This document shows, in pieces, positions 43,439 through 51,979 of a stretch of 64,000 nt of DNA (within the stretch, counting starts at the first letter, position 1; the number at the start of each line of letters is the position of its first letter). The DNA lies in contig JAYRGW010000011.1 of NCBI GenBank assembly GCA_041907665.1, forward strand, positions 10,654 through 74,653. The letters run 5' to 3'. A program made the translations under genes and the position numbers. A model generated the notes under the pieces. That model made no database searches and had not been told where the DNA came from. It saw only the letters and a list, made by a program, of their open reading frames with translations. This DNA comes from JAAYUD01 sp041907665. GTDB lineage: Bacteria > Bacteroidota > Bacteroidia > Bacteroidales > Bacteroidaceae.

Positions 43439-44290
43439 ATGATAGATACAGAGAAACTGATTGACGATTTGATTGATTTGTCGTTTCGCGAAGATATAGG
43501 CGATGGCGACCACACCACGTTGTGTTGTATTCCTGCCGATGCAACGGGAGCTTCCAAGCTCCTCATCAAGCAAGAAGGTATATTGGCAGGTGTTGAGGCT
43601 GCAAAGAAAATATTTGCTCGTTTCGATGCCACATTGAAAGTCGAAGTATTCATGCAAGACGGTAGTCCTGTGAAACCAGGCGATGTGCCTATGGTAGTGA
43701 CCGGAAAGGTACAGTCGTTGTTGCAGACAGAGCGGTTGATGCTCAATGTCATGCAGCGCATGAGTGGTATTGCCACGATGACTTCCAAGTATGTAGCTCG
43801 CCTCGAAGGAACCAAAACCCGAGTCCTTGATACTCGCAAGACTACTCCGGGCATGCGCATTTGGGAGAAAGAGGCTGTGAAGATAGGTGGTGGATGCAAT
43901 CACCGTATCGGGCTTTTCGATATGATATTGCTCAAAGACAATCATGTAGATTTTGCAGGAGGTATTACTAATGCTATCGATCGTGCTCGCAACTACTGCA
44001 AGTCTAAAGACATGAATTTGAAGATCGAGATAGAAGTACGCAACTTCGATGAGTTGCAACAAGTGCTCAATCATGGTGGGGTAGATCGTATCATGCTCGA
44101 CAATTTCAGCGTCGAAGATACTTGTACTGCTGTCAAGATGATTGAGGGACGTTGCGAAACCGAATCTTCGGGTGGCATCACTTTCGATACCATTCGCGAT
44201 TATGCTCAGGCAGGTGTGGACTTTATATCGGTAGGTGCCCTTACTCACTCTGTAAAAGGACTAGATATGAGCTTTAAAGCAAAATATTGA
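43439..44290 (+). CDS. nadC: Quinolinate phosphoribosyltransferase (decarboxylating)
   Basis: The 283-residue enzyme makes nicotinate mononucleotide from quinolinate and PRPP. Motifs include REDIGDGDHTTLC, NVMQRMSGIATMTSKYVARL, the substrate-binding LDTRKTTPGMRIWEKEAVKI near residue 133, GGCNHRIGLFDMILLKDNH, and the late phosphate-binding part FISVGALTHSVKGLDMS. It converges with nadA and nadB, so all three quinolinate-to-NAD genes lie together. The 105 bp to nadA show no clear terminator. Confidence 0.96.
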   Translation: MIDTEKLIDDLIDLSFREDIGDGDHTTLCCIPADATGASKLLIKQEGILAGVEAAKKIFARFDATLKVEVFMQDGSPVKPGDVPMVVTGKVQSLLQTERLMLNVMQRMSGIATMTSKYVARLEGTKTRVLDTRKTTPGMRIWEKEAVKIGGGCNHRIGLFDMILLKDNHVDFAGGITNAIDRARNYCKSKDMNLKIEIEVRNFDELQQVLNHGGVDRIMLDNFSVEDTCTAVKMIEGRCETESSGGITFDTIRDYAQAGVDFISVGALTHSVKGLDMSFKAKY

Positions 44291-44395
44291 TCATAAAACT
44301 TCTGACTGCCGGCATTGGCATCGATGATCACTGCCGGTGGTCAAACTTATACGAACTAAATAGACATAACCGTAAGAAGTTCTTTCCGAAAGTTG

Positions 44396-45331
44396 TTATT
44401 TAGATATTTCCAACATACGCCGGATAGGTACGATAGCCTTTTCGGCTATTTCTTTATCTACCTGTATTTCGGGGGTTTCATTGAGTAGGCAGTTGTATAC
44501 CTTTTCAATCGTATTCAGTTTCATGAAGTTGCATTCGCTGCATCCGCAAGTCCTATTGTCGTCGGGTGGGGCAGGGATGAAAGTTTTGCTTGGGCACCGT
44601 TTCGTCAGTTCGTGAAGAATGCCCCATTCCGTAGCCACGATAAATTCTTTAGCCTCGCTCTTTTCTGCTTCTTTTATCAGCTTGGCTGTAGAGCCTACGA
44701 TATCGGCCAGTGCAATGACGGGGGCTTTACATTCCGGATGTACCAATACGAGTGCCTGTGGATACTGCTTTTTCAGATCGACAATTCCTTCTATCGAAAA
44801 TTGAGAATGTACGTGGCATGCACCATCCCACAGCAGCATACTTCTTCCTGTCACCGCGTTGATATAATTACCCAGATTCTTATCCGGACCGAATATTATT
44901 TTTTCATCTTTCGGAAAACTTTCTACTATCTGTATCGCATTGCCCGAGGTTACTACTACGTCCGTCAGAGCTTTTACGGCGGCAGTCGTATTGACATACG
45001 AAAGTACCTTGTATCCCGGATGAGCTTCGACAAATGTTTTGAAAGAATCTGCGGGACAACTGTCTGCAAGCGAACATCCTGCATTTATATCCGGAACCAA
45101 CACCTTGCGGTCGTAGCATAGTATCTTGGCTGTTTCGCCCATAAAGTGAACACCACACATCACAATGATACGTGCGTTCGTTTGTGCTGCTTTTCTAGCC
45201 AAGGCCAAACTATCACCCACGTAGTCTGCAATATCTTGAATATCGCCTGTCTGATAGTAATGTGCCAATATCAGTGCATCTTTCTCTTTTCGCAATCGGG
45301 CTATGCCCTGAATGAGTTCTTCCTTTTCCAT
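44396..45331 (-). CDS. nadA: Quinolinate synthase A (4Fe-4S)
   Basis: The 311-residue enzyme condenses iminoaspartate with dihydroxyacetone phosphate. It has ALILAHYYQTGDIQDIADYV, the cluster cysteine in RIIVMCGVHFMGETAKI, PDINAGCSLADSCPADSF, LVHPECKAPVIALADIVGST and the C-terminal cysteine pair in NRTCGCSECNFMKLN. It starts 79 bp after nadB on the same strand, so a nadBA operon read from the nadB promoter is likely. Confidence 0.96.
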   Translation of the reverse strand: MEKEELIQGIARLRKEKDALILAHYYQTGDIQDIADYVGDSLALARKAAQTNARIIVMCGVHFMGETAKILCYDRKVLVPDINAGCSLADSCPADSFKTFVEAHPGYKVLSYVNTTAAVKALTDVVVTSGNAIQIVESFPKDEKIIFGPDKNLGNYINAVTGRSMLLWDGACHVHSQFSIEGIVDLKKQYPQALVLVHPECKAPVIALADIVGSTAKLIKEAEKSEAKEFIVATEWGILHELTKRCPSKTFIPAPPDDNRTCGCSECNFMKLNTIEKVYNCLLNETPEIQVDKEIAEKAIVPIRRMLEISK

Positions 45332-45410
45332 GAAAGTGTTATTCCGTTAAAATCCTTATCAGAAATATATGATGTGAATGTGTGAATGAAATAGGTCGTG
45401 TGTTCTCTTT

Positions 45411-46940
45411 TCACTTTTCTTTCTTCACGACGGTGTGCCTTTGCCATTCGTCCTGTTGCTCGGGGTAGTCCGATCGATAGTGCCCGCCACGACTTTCTTT
45501 GCGTTGCAATGCCGAAGCCACAATGATTTTCGCTGCCGTCAGTTTATGCTTTTCGCGCCACGATAGCAAGTCCAAGTCATCTGTCTCATACCGTTTCAGT
45601 TGGCTTTCGATGGCGTCAAGTGCTTGTTGCAGCTCTTCTTCGCAACGAATGATACCTGCATTTTCCATCAACAGCGTGCCCAAGTCGAAGCTCGGTTGTT
45701 TTATTTCTTTTCCCAATTCAAAGTCATTGTAGGCATATTCATTGCGCATATCGTTATTTCGCAATATATCGTCTGCTACTCGTTTGCCGAATACCAGACA
45801 CTCTATCAATGAGTTTGAAGCCAGTCGGTTGGCACCCATCAGTCCTGTCGAAGCTACTTCGCCCACCGCATAGAGGTGGGCAATGTTGGTTCGTCCGTAA
45901 AGGTCTGTAGTGATACCTCCTACCGTATAGTGAGCGGCCGGAGCCACCGGAATACGTTGGGTCATATCAATGCCGTTATCGGCACAGTATTTAAATATGT
46001 TGGGAAATCTATGTCGAATGACTTCCGGATCGAGATGATCGAGTGTGAGGTTCACGTACGGAGATTTGGTCTTCCGCATTTCCAAGAATATTTGTCTTGC
46101 CACCACATCTCGCGGTTCCAGTTCGGCCAGTGGATACTTGCCATACATGAATCTCTCGCCATTTATGTTGTATAGACGTGCTCCTTCACCTCGCACAGCT
46201 TCGCTCACAAGAAAAGCTTCTTTGCCTTCCATGTATACTGCCGTAGGGTGAAATTGTATGAATTCCATATCGCGAATTTCGGCACCTGCTTCGTAGGCCA
46301 TGGCAATGCCGCTGCCGGTTGCCGTGGGCGGATTGGTTGTGCGCGAAAAAAGAGCTCCCACACCACCTGTAGCCAGTATTATTTCGTCTCCGTAAATGAA
46401 GTCGGGACTATGATGCTTGTGATTATAGCATACCACTCCTTTGCATCCTTCTTTGTCGACCAGCAACTTCAATGCTTCTTCGTTCGAAAGAATCTGAATA
46501 TCGGGCTGGCGCTTCAGTACTTGCCCTATCATAAACAGAGTGATGTTTTTGCCTGTGGCGTCGCCTCCGGCATGCAATATCCGATGATGATGATGGCCCC
46601 CTTCGAGTCCCAATTCCAAATGTCCGTTGTGAGTATCGAATTTCATGCCCCAGTCTATCACCTCTTCAATACGTGCCGGTGCCTCTTCGGTCAGCACTTT
46701 TACTGCTTCTTCGTCGCATAGTCCACGTCCGGCTTCAACCGTATCGTCGAAATGTTCTAACGGACTGTCATCGTCTTCTGTTACGGCTGCGATACCGCCT
46801 TGTGCATGAAAGGAGTTACTTTCATCAATATCTTCCTTGGTCAGTAGCAGTACTTTAGAATGTTTTGACAACATACATGCAGTATACAGACCGGCTAGTC
46901 CGCTTCCCACTACGATACAAGTTTTTCTTCTTAGAGCCAT
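45411..46940 (-). CDS. nadB: L-aspartate oxidase
   Basis: The 509-residue flavoenzyme oxidises aspartate to iminoaspartate. It has the FAD-binding CIVVGSGLAGLYTACMLSKH, SFHAQGGIAAV, the flavin loop HRILHAGGDATGKNITLFM, the active-site region MEFIQFHPTAVY, REVxxR-like VRGEGARLYNINGERFM, and HYTVGGITTDLYGRTNI. I chose the ATG at 46940 because an exact promoter lies at 46962-46992, which would fall inside the longer frame starting at 46991. Confidence 0.95.
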   Translation of the reverse strand: MALRRKTCIVVGSGLAGLYTACMLSKHSKVLLLTKEDIDESNSFHAQGGIAAVTEDDDSPLEHFDDTVEAGRGLCDEEAVKVLTEEAPARIEEVIDWGMKFDTHNGHLELGLEGGHHHHRILHAGGDATGKNITLFMIGQVLKRQPDIQILSNEEALKLLVDKEGCKGVVCYNHKHHSPDFIYGDEIILATGGVGALFSRTTNPPTATGSGIAMAYEAGAEIRDMEFIQFHPTAVYMEGKEAFLVSEAVRGEGARLYNINGERFMYGKYPLAELEPRDVVARQIFLEMRKTKSPYVNLTLDHLDPEVIRHRFPNIFKYCADNGIDMTQRIPVAPAAHYTVGGITTDLYGRTNIAHLYAVGEVASTGLMGANRLASNSLIECLVFGKRVADDILRNNDMRNEYAYNDFELGKEIKQPSFDLGTLLMENAGIIRCEEELQQALDAIESQLKRYETDDLDLLSWREKHKLTAAKIIVASALQRKESRGGHYRSDYPEQQDEWQRHTVVKKEK

Positions 46941-46961
46941 TATGCTGTACTTTTCTTGCGG

Positions 46962-46992
46962 CAAAGATACTGCAAGCCAAGCGCAATACAAA
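46962..46992 (-). promoter_or_regulatory. Promoter of nadB
   Basis: On the minus strand TTTG (46992-46989) and TATCTTTG (46969-46962) are 19 bp apart. The start would be near 46955, 15 nt before the ATG. Confidence 0.8.
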
Positions 46993-47139
46993 ACAAATCT
47001 TTAGAATTTTGTTTGGTATTGCGGTTTATATGGTGTTCTTTTGATATGCCGATATGGCAAATGCGACGATGAAAAGAGTTATTGTAGGTTTTTTCGCCTT
47101 GTCCGGTTGTTGGCTGGGTTCATAGCCTGCGCTTGTACA

Positions 47140-47742
47140 TCACTCTCCTGCCTTTTCGAATATTGCATATCTTCTGCTTCCTATGTTCTGTATTTTGCCG
47201 GCTTCTTCCCATCTGTGCAGGCGGTGCCATACGGTCGTCTTGTTGCAACCGGTCTTCATCATCAGGTCTTTTGCCGTTATTCGCTTCTGTTCATTGAGCA
47301 TTTCGTCCAGCAGTTGCTCCCATTTCTCATTCGAGTGGACATCAAAATGCGAATTGCTTCCCGAACATTCGAATTCGGCGTACATCAGTGCTTTTTTTAT
47401 TTTTGCATCTGGGCGGTAGGCTATATCTTTAAACTCTATTTTCAGATTGCGGGCATTCATCTCTTCGATGGGTTTGCGACAGGTTGCCGTAGGCTGAAAG
47501 TAGCCGATGCCCTTCAGATGTACACATTCGCCGTTGCGCAGCGTCTCTTGTATCACATCGGCCAAAGATTCAATCATTCCTATCAATTCTCCTTTGCCAT
47601 AAGTAGAGCGGTGATGTAGCTTTTGGGCTATATCATCTGTAGTCTGGGTACTGTGGCAAACTACACGCGGATAATAACGATTCTTTTTTTCTTTCGCTTT
47701 CACTCCTCCTGTCAGAGGGTACAATTCATACTTTATTGACAT
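47140..47742 (-). CDS. HU-related DNA-binding protein with C-terminal winged helix (paralogue C)
   Basis: The 200-residue paralogue of the gene at 5763-6374 starts MSIKYELYPLTGG against MAIKYELYPITGI. The HU part keeps YYPRVVCHSTQTTDDIAQ, GELIGMIESLADVIQE, GECVHLKGIGYF and TYRPDAK-like AYRPDAKIKKAL. The C-terminal winged helix has ITAKDLMMKTGCNKTTVW, then HRLHRWEEAGKIQNIGSRR. The ATG at 47742 matches the paralogue start; an ATG at 47769 would add nine unmatched residues. Upstream is a 22-bp array of different sequence from that of paralogue A, placed in the mRNA leader by the predicted promoter. The function beyond DNA binding is unknown. Confidence 0.9.
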   Translation of the reverse strand: MSIKYELYPLTGGVKAKEKKNRYYPRVVCHSTQTTDDIAQKLHHRSTYGKGELIGMIESLADVIQETLRNGECVHLKGIGYFQPTATCRKPIEEMNARNLKIEFKDIAYRPDAKIKKALMYAEFECSGSNSHFDVHSNEKWEQLLDEMLNEQKRITAKDLMMKTGCNKTTVWHRLHRWEEAGKIQNIGSRRYAIFEKAGE

Positions 47743-47780
47743 GTCTTTCAAGGTTTTATTATGGTTCATTCATTTATTAC

Positions 47781-47912
47781 ATCCTTTCGTTTCGTTCGTT
47801 CGGTCACGACCATACATACGTTTGCTTACGACCGAACGTGTGTATGGTCACGACCAAACAAGTGTATGCTCGTAACCAAACACTTGTTTGCTCATCGGCA
47901 AACCAATGAAAC
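47781..47912. repeat. 22-bp-periodic array C, leader of HU-like gene C
   Basis: Units lie at 47803-47824, 47825-47846, 47847-47868, 47869-47890 and 47891-47912, with a degenerate unit at 47781-47802. The common pattern is nTnACGACCAAACAnGTGT followed by ATG or TTG. Neighbouring units are partly reverse complementary, for example CAAACAAGTGT (47855-47865) and ACACTTGTTTG (47880-47890), or CGTTCGGTC and GACCGAACG. The predicted transcription start lies at the right edge, so the leader consists mainly of the array. It shares the core CAAACAAnTGTnTG with array A. Confidence 0.85.
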
Positions 47913-47919
47913 GAGCATA

Positions 47920-47951
47920 CGAATATAATGAATATTAATGATATATGCAAA
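47920..47951 (-). promoter_or_regulatory. Predicted promoter of HU-like gene C
   Basis: On the minus strand TTTG (47951-47948) is followed after 20 bp by TATATTCG (47927-47920), one base off TAnnTTTG. Transcription would begin near 47913, where the array begins. Confidence 0.65.
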
Positions 47952-48027
47952 GAAAGTAACGAATGTGTTGGTTGAAATTTCTTATACTTTTTTTGCTTGG
48001 AATTATTATCTATTGGAAAATATTGTT

Positions 48028-48035
48028 TATATTTG
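48028..48035 (+). promoter_or_regulatory. Putative -7 element of the MarR-type gene
   Basis: TATATTTG fits TAnnTTTG and lies 28 bp before the ATG at 48064. No TTTG lies at -33, as could be expected for a regulated promoter. Confidence 0.5.
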
Positions 48036-48063
48036 CAGTCGAAATAAATTAAGAAATAAGAAA

Positions 48064-48429
48064 ATGGAAGCTATTTGCGGGTTGAAAGATGTATATAAGG
48101 TGCTGTACCAGTTCGAAAGACAGTTTCAGGTATCGCACGAGATGACGATAAACGAGGCTATGTTGATGTGTTGTCTTCAAGATGGTGATGGCAAATCGGC
48201 AGGAGCATTGTGCGAATATATAGGGCTCTCGCCTTCGCGTGTGTCTAAGATTATCAACTCTGTAGAGAAGATGGGCTATATCGAACGCAGTATCAGTTCG
48301 GAAGACAAAAGGCAGATGCTCTTTTCGCTCACTACGAGCGGATGGCGCAAGATAACCGAGATGAGGAAGATTGAGTTGCACATCCCCGAGCTGTATGCCC
48401 AACTGAAATCTTGCTTCGAAAAGGGATAA
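48064..48429 (+). CDS. MarR-family transcriptional regulator
   Basis: The 121-residue winged-helix protein has the MarR pattern: MTINEAMLMCCLQDGDGKSA, the recognition helix region LCEYIGLSPSRVSKIINSVE and the wing GYIERSISSEDKRQMLFSLT. The start at 48064 follows the -7 box at 48028-48035. The next gene, 61 bp downstream on the same strand, is a CoA-disulfide reductase fusion, so it probably controls that gene in response to a thiol, sulfur or oxidant signal. One cysteine (MLMCCLQ has two adjacent) could sense redox; this is inference. Confidence 0.85.
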   Translation: MEAICGLKDVYKVLYQFERQFQVSHEMTINEAMLMCCLQDGDGKSAGALCEYIGLSPSRVSKIINSVEKMGYIERSISSEDKRQMLFSLTTSGWRKITEMRKIELHIPELYAQLKSCFEKG

Positions 48430-48490
48430 TTCCCTTTTTTTACCTAATTAGTTTGTAATAGAAAATATTAATAATAAAAACAATAAAAGG

Positions 48491-50950
48491 ATGAAGTATC
48501 TAATAGTCGGTGGGGTAGCAGGTGGTGCTACAGTTGCGGCTCGTCTTCGCCGTCTGGACGAAGATGCCGAGATCATTTTGTTCGAACGCGGGCAGTATGT
48601 ATCGTATGCCAATTGCGGACTTCCTTATTACATAGGAGGAGAAATTAAAGAGCGTCAGAAACTTTTTGTTCAGACAGAAAAAGGATTTGTCGATCGTTTT
48701 CGTATTGATATCAGGACGCAGCAAGAAGTTGTTGCCATTCATCAACAGACCAAGACAGTAGAGGTCCGAAACTTAGTATCGGGAGAACAGTATTCCGAGC
48801 ATTACGATAAGCTGGTGCTATCGCCCGGTGCCGAACCTGTCAGACCTCGTATCGAAGGTATTCATCATCCTCATATTTTTACTTTGCGCAATGTCTCCGA
48901 TACGGATGCTATCAAACAATATATCACCGCGCACAAACCTCAAGAGGCTGTAGTGGTAGGCGGTGGTTTCATCGGATTGGAGATGGTAGAGAATCTGCAT
49001 GCGCAGGGCATTGGTGTTTCGGTTATCGAGAAAGCCAATCAGGTGATGGCTCCGCTAGATTATTCGATGGCGCAGTTGGTGCACGAGAAATTGGTGCACA
49101 AGGGAGTACAACTTTTGTTGAACAATGGAGTGGAGCGATTCGAGGTTCAGGGAGATAAAGTGGCGGTATGCTTGGAGAATGGGAGACGGATTCTGACCGA
49201 TATGGTGATACTTAGCATCGGTGTGCGTCCCGAAACAGGATTGGCCGTCGATGCGGGACTGGCTATCGGTGCTACTCATGGTATTGCGGTGAATAAATAT
49301 ATGCAGACATCCGATCCCGATATTTATGCATTGGGCGATGCTGTAGAGGTTGTTCACGGCGTAACAGGCAAACCGGTGCTTATTCCATTGGCCGGTCCTG
49401 CAAACAAACAGGGACGCATCGTGGCCGACAATATCGTGTTCGGCAATACCGAAGAATACGGCGGTACGATTGGTACGTCGATAGCAAAAGTGTTCGACAT
49501 GGCAGTGGCTGCGGCGGGTGCCAACGCCAAATTGCTGCGGCGCGAAGGTATCGCTTATGTCTCATCGTATACGCATCCCGCTTCTCATGCCGGATATTAT
49601 CCGGCTGCCATACCGATGAGCATCAAGATATTGTTTGCCCCCGAAGGAGGCCAGTTGCTTGGAGTGCAGATTGTGGGCTACGATGGCGTGGACAAGCGTA
49701 TCGAAATGTTGGCTCAAGTCATTCAACACCACGGAACGGTATACGACTTGGCAGCGTTGGAACAGGCTTATGCTCCTCCGTATTCTTCGGCCAAAGATCC
49801 GGTGAATATGGCGGGCTTTGTGGCTCAAAATATAGTAGAAGGCAAGGTTGCTATAGCTCACTGGCGCGATGTGAATATCGACGATAAGGGGCAATATATA
49901 TTGGATGTCCGTACGAGAGACGAATTTCAGTTGGGCAATATCTCGGGATCGGTCAATATTCCGCTGGACGAGTTGAGAGAACATATAAACGAACTGCCTC
50001 GCGATAAGGAGATTATCGTCACTTGCGCAGTAGGTTTGCGTGGATATTTGGCCTATCGAATTCTTGCACAAAATGGATTTGCCAAGGTGCGCAACCTCTC
50101 GGGTGGTTATAAGACATGGTGTATGGCTACTACAGATTGGACCAATCGCTCCGTATCTATAGATTGTGCTTGCGATGCGTCTTCTTCGGGCGAACAGACC
50201 GTTCAGGAGTTGCCTGTTCAGACTGTTGAGATCGATGCGTGCGGACTGATGTGTCCCGGGCCAATCATGAAGTTGAAACAGAATTATGGCAATATCGAAA
50301 CCGGCAGCCGATTGCTTATAAAGGCAACCGATCCTGCCTTTGGCAAAGATGTGGCTTCGTGGTGTCAGATGATGGGTGCCAAACTAATAGATGTGCAAGA
50401 CAATAAGGGAATTGTGCAGGCTCTCGTCGAGAAAGCAGAAAAACAGCCCGAGGTACACGATGCGGCAAATGTGAAACTGCCTGATAATAAAACGATGATA
50501 GTCTTCAGCGACGATTTGGATAAGGCATTGGCATCATTTGTACTGGCTAATGGGGCACTGGCTGCCGGCAAAAAGGTAACAATGTTCTTCACATTCTGGG
50601 GACTGAACATCATAAAGAAACGTCAGAAACCTGCCGTAAGCAAAGATATTTTCGGCAAGATGTTTGGCATGATGTTGCCTTCGCATAGTGGCAAATTATC
50701 GCTGTCGAAGCTCAATATGTGGGGCATGGGCAGCCTCATGATGAGGTTCATCATGAAGAAAAAGCGTATCGATAGTTTGGAAAGTCTCATGCAGCAAGCC
50801 ATACATGGCGGTGTTGAGATGATAGCTTGCACCATGAGTATGGACGTGATGGGAGTGAAGCGCGAAGAATTGTTGGACAATGTACAGCTTGGCGGAGTTG
50901 CGGCCTATATGGAAAGAGCCGAACATGCCAATATGAATTTGTTTATCTAA
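48491..50950 (+). CDS. CoA-disulfide reductase fused to rhodanese, TusA and DsrE domains
   Basis: The 819-residue protein has four parts. Residues 1-450 are an FAD/NAD(P)H pyridine nucleotide-disulfide reductase of the CoADR type (YLIVGGVAGGATVAARLRRL; catalytic cysteine in SYANCGLPYYIGG near residue 43; VVVGGGFIGLEMVENL). Residues 455-550 are a rhodanese domain (ILDVRTRDEFQLGNISGSVN; cysteine in VTCAVGLRGY). Residues 575-650 are a TusA-like domain (VEIDACGLMCPGPIMKLKQN). Residues 670-819 are a DsrE/DsrF-like domain (TMIVFSDDLDKALASFVLAN). The set suggests reduction of CoA or protein per/disulfides with sulfur relay in the cytoplasm. The MarR gene upstream probably regulates it. Confidence 0.92.
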   Translation: MKYLIVGGVAGGATVAARLRRLDEDAEIILFERGQYVSYANCGLPYYIGGEIKERQKLFVQTEKGFVDRFRIDIRTQQEVVAIHQQTKTVEVRNLVSGEQYSEHYDKLVLSPGAEPVRPRIEGIHHPHIFTLRNVSDTDAIKQYITAHKPQEAVVVGGGFIGLEMVENLHAQGIGVSVIEKANQVMAPLDYSMAQLVHEKLVHKGVQLLLNNGVERFEVQGDKVAVCLENGRRILTDMVILSIGVRPETGLAVDAGLAIGATHGIAVNKYMQTSDPDIYALGDAVEVVHGVTGKPVLIPLAGPANKQGRIVADNIVFGNTEEYGGTIGTSIAKVFDMAVAAAGANAKLLRREGIAYVSSYTHPASHAGYYPAAIPMSIKILFAPEGGQLLGVQIVGYDGVDKRIEMLAQVIQHHGTVYDLAALEQAYAPPYSSAKDPVNMAGFVAQNIVEGKVAIAHWRDVNIDDKGQYILDVRTRDEFQLGNISGSVNIPLDELREHINELPRDKEIIVTCAVGLRGYLAYRILAQNGFAKVRNLSGGYKTWCMATTDWTNRSVSIDCACDASSSGEQTVQELPVQTVEIDACGLMCPGPIMKLKQNYGNIETGSRLLIKATDPAFGKDVASWCQMMGAKLIDVQDNKGIVQALVEKAEKQPEVHDAANVKLPDNKTMIVFSDDLDKALASFVLANGALAAGKKVTMFFTFWGLNIIKKRQKPAVSKDIFGKMFGMMLPSHSGKLSLSKLNMWGMGSLMMRFIMKKKRIDSLESLMQQAIHGGVEMIACTMSMDVMGVKREELLDNVQLGGVAAYMERAEHANMNLFI

Positions 50951-50963
50951 CACGCACGCTATA

Positions 50964-51010
50964 AAACGAATAGGAGGCACCATTAGTATGACGCCTCCTA
51001 TTCGTTTTTA
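50964..51010. terminator. Bidirectional terminator between the CoADR fusion and the nitroreductase gene
   Basis: A perfect 15-bp stem, AAACGAATAGGAGGC (50964-50978) with GCCTCCTATTCGTTT (50993-51007), is followed by T on the plus strand and TTTTAT on the minus strand. It lies between convergent stop codons. Confidence 0.92.
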
Positions 51011-51019
51011 ATTCAAAGT

Positions 51020-51625
51020 CTATTCGAATACTTTGATTCTATCTTCCAATGGTTTGAATTCTTTCTCGCCCGGTCCGCCTAGTGGCTTTCCGAAAGGCAT
51101 CTCGGCTATCAGTTTCCACGAAGCGGGAATGTTCCATTCTTTTGCAACACTTTCGTCTATAAGCGGATTGTAGTGCTGTAGATTGACACCGAAGCCCAGT
51201 TCTTCCAACATGGTCCATATAGCTAGTTGATGCATGCCCGAAGTCTGCTGTGACCAAATAGGAAAGTTATCCGCATAAGTGGGAAACATCTCTTGCAGTC
51301 CTTTAATCACATCTTGATCTTCGAAATACAGAATGCTGCCGTAGCCGGCTAGGAAAGCTGCATCTATTTTTGCTTCCGTGCTTTTGAATGCTTCGGCAGG
51401 AACAATCTTGCGCAGAATATCTTTGGTCATATTCCACAGTTTCTTATGATGTTCGCCCAGTAGCAATACGACTCTTGTCGATTGCGAATTGAATGAACTG
51501 GGTACATGCTTTACAGCGAAGTCTATCACTTCTTTTATCTCTTTGTCCGATACCGGCGATTCATTGCTTATCGCATAATAAGTGCGTCGAGATTCGAGCG
51601 CTTCTTTGAATGTTTTATTTGTCAT
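51020..51625 (-). CDS. Nitroreductase-family NAD(P)H oxidoreductase
   Basis: The 201-residue FMN-binding protein resembles the nitroreductase subgroup active on small flavin or fatty acid ligands. Motifs are ALESRRTYYAISNESPVSDK, FSSFNSQSTRVVL-like VPSSFNSQSTRVVLLLGEHH, PIWSQQTSGMHQLAIWTMLE near residue 130 and LGFGVNLQHYNPLIDE. It probably reduces quinones or nitro compounds; the substrate is unknown. It has its own start with AAAGG close to the ATG and converges with the CoADR gene. Confidence 0.87.
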   Translation of the reverse strand: MTNKTFKEALESRRTYYAISNESPVSDKEIKEVIDFAVKHVPSSFNSQSTRVVLLLGEHHKKLWNMTKDILRKIVPAEAFKSTEAKIDAAFLAGYGSILYFEDQDVIKGLQEMFPTYADNFPIWSQQTSGMHQLAIWTMLEELGFGVNLQHYNPLIDESVAKEWNIPASWKLIAEMPFGKPLGGPGEKEFKPLEDRIKVFE

Positions 51626-51859
51626 CCTTTTATGTTTTTATGTTCTTATTTGTTTATTTATTCAATACCTAAAAATAATTATAATTATTTACTTCTGGTA
51701 TCAGTGCTGTTTATCTTTATGATTCTTTAATAAACCGGTCTGTTTATTTTTTCTCTATGGCTTGCTATGATAAAACAAAAATGACGGTGATTGGTATCAA
51801 ATATTAATCGTAAAATAGAGTACTATTCAAAAAAATAATATAAATTCGTCTTCTTATAA

Positions 51860-51917
51860 TATCTGTATCCCGAGAGAAGCAGATAGGTTTCGGCCGCAGG
51901 CGGTAGTGGTATATCTG
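51860..51917 (+). promoter_or_regulatory. Structured element upstream of the sugar kinase gene
   Basis: CAGATA at 51880-51885 can pair with either TATCTG at 51860-51865 or TATCTG at 51912-51917, giving two exclusive stems; inside the second is CCGC-AG-GCGG (51894-51903). It lies 63-120 bp before the kinase start, so it could be an attenuator, leader switch or operator. The rest of 51626-51979 is AT-rich without a gene. Confidence 0.35.
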
Positions 51918-51979
51918 TTTGTTAATACTCTCAGGATAAAGAAAACTTAGGAATATTGAATTTAAGCAAACGAATAAAG

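Noticed and set aside
43367..44248. 293-codon open frame on the minus strand opposite nadC, and a 258-codon frame opposite pyrD (42545-43321)
   Set aside because: Both are antisense to conserved enzymes and rich in His/Tyr/Ser as expected from shadow frames.
44291..44395. Terminator between convergent nadC and nadA
   Set aside because: Only a repeated CTGCCGG and a distant AACTTCT/AGAAGTT pair are present; no compact stem with a T run.
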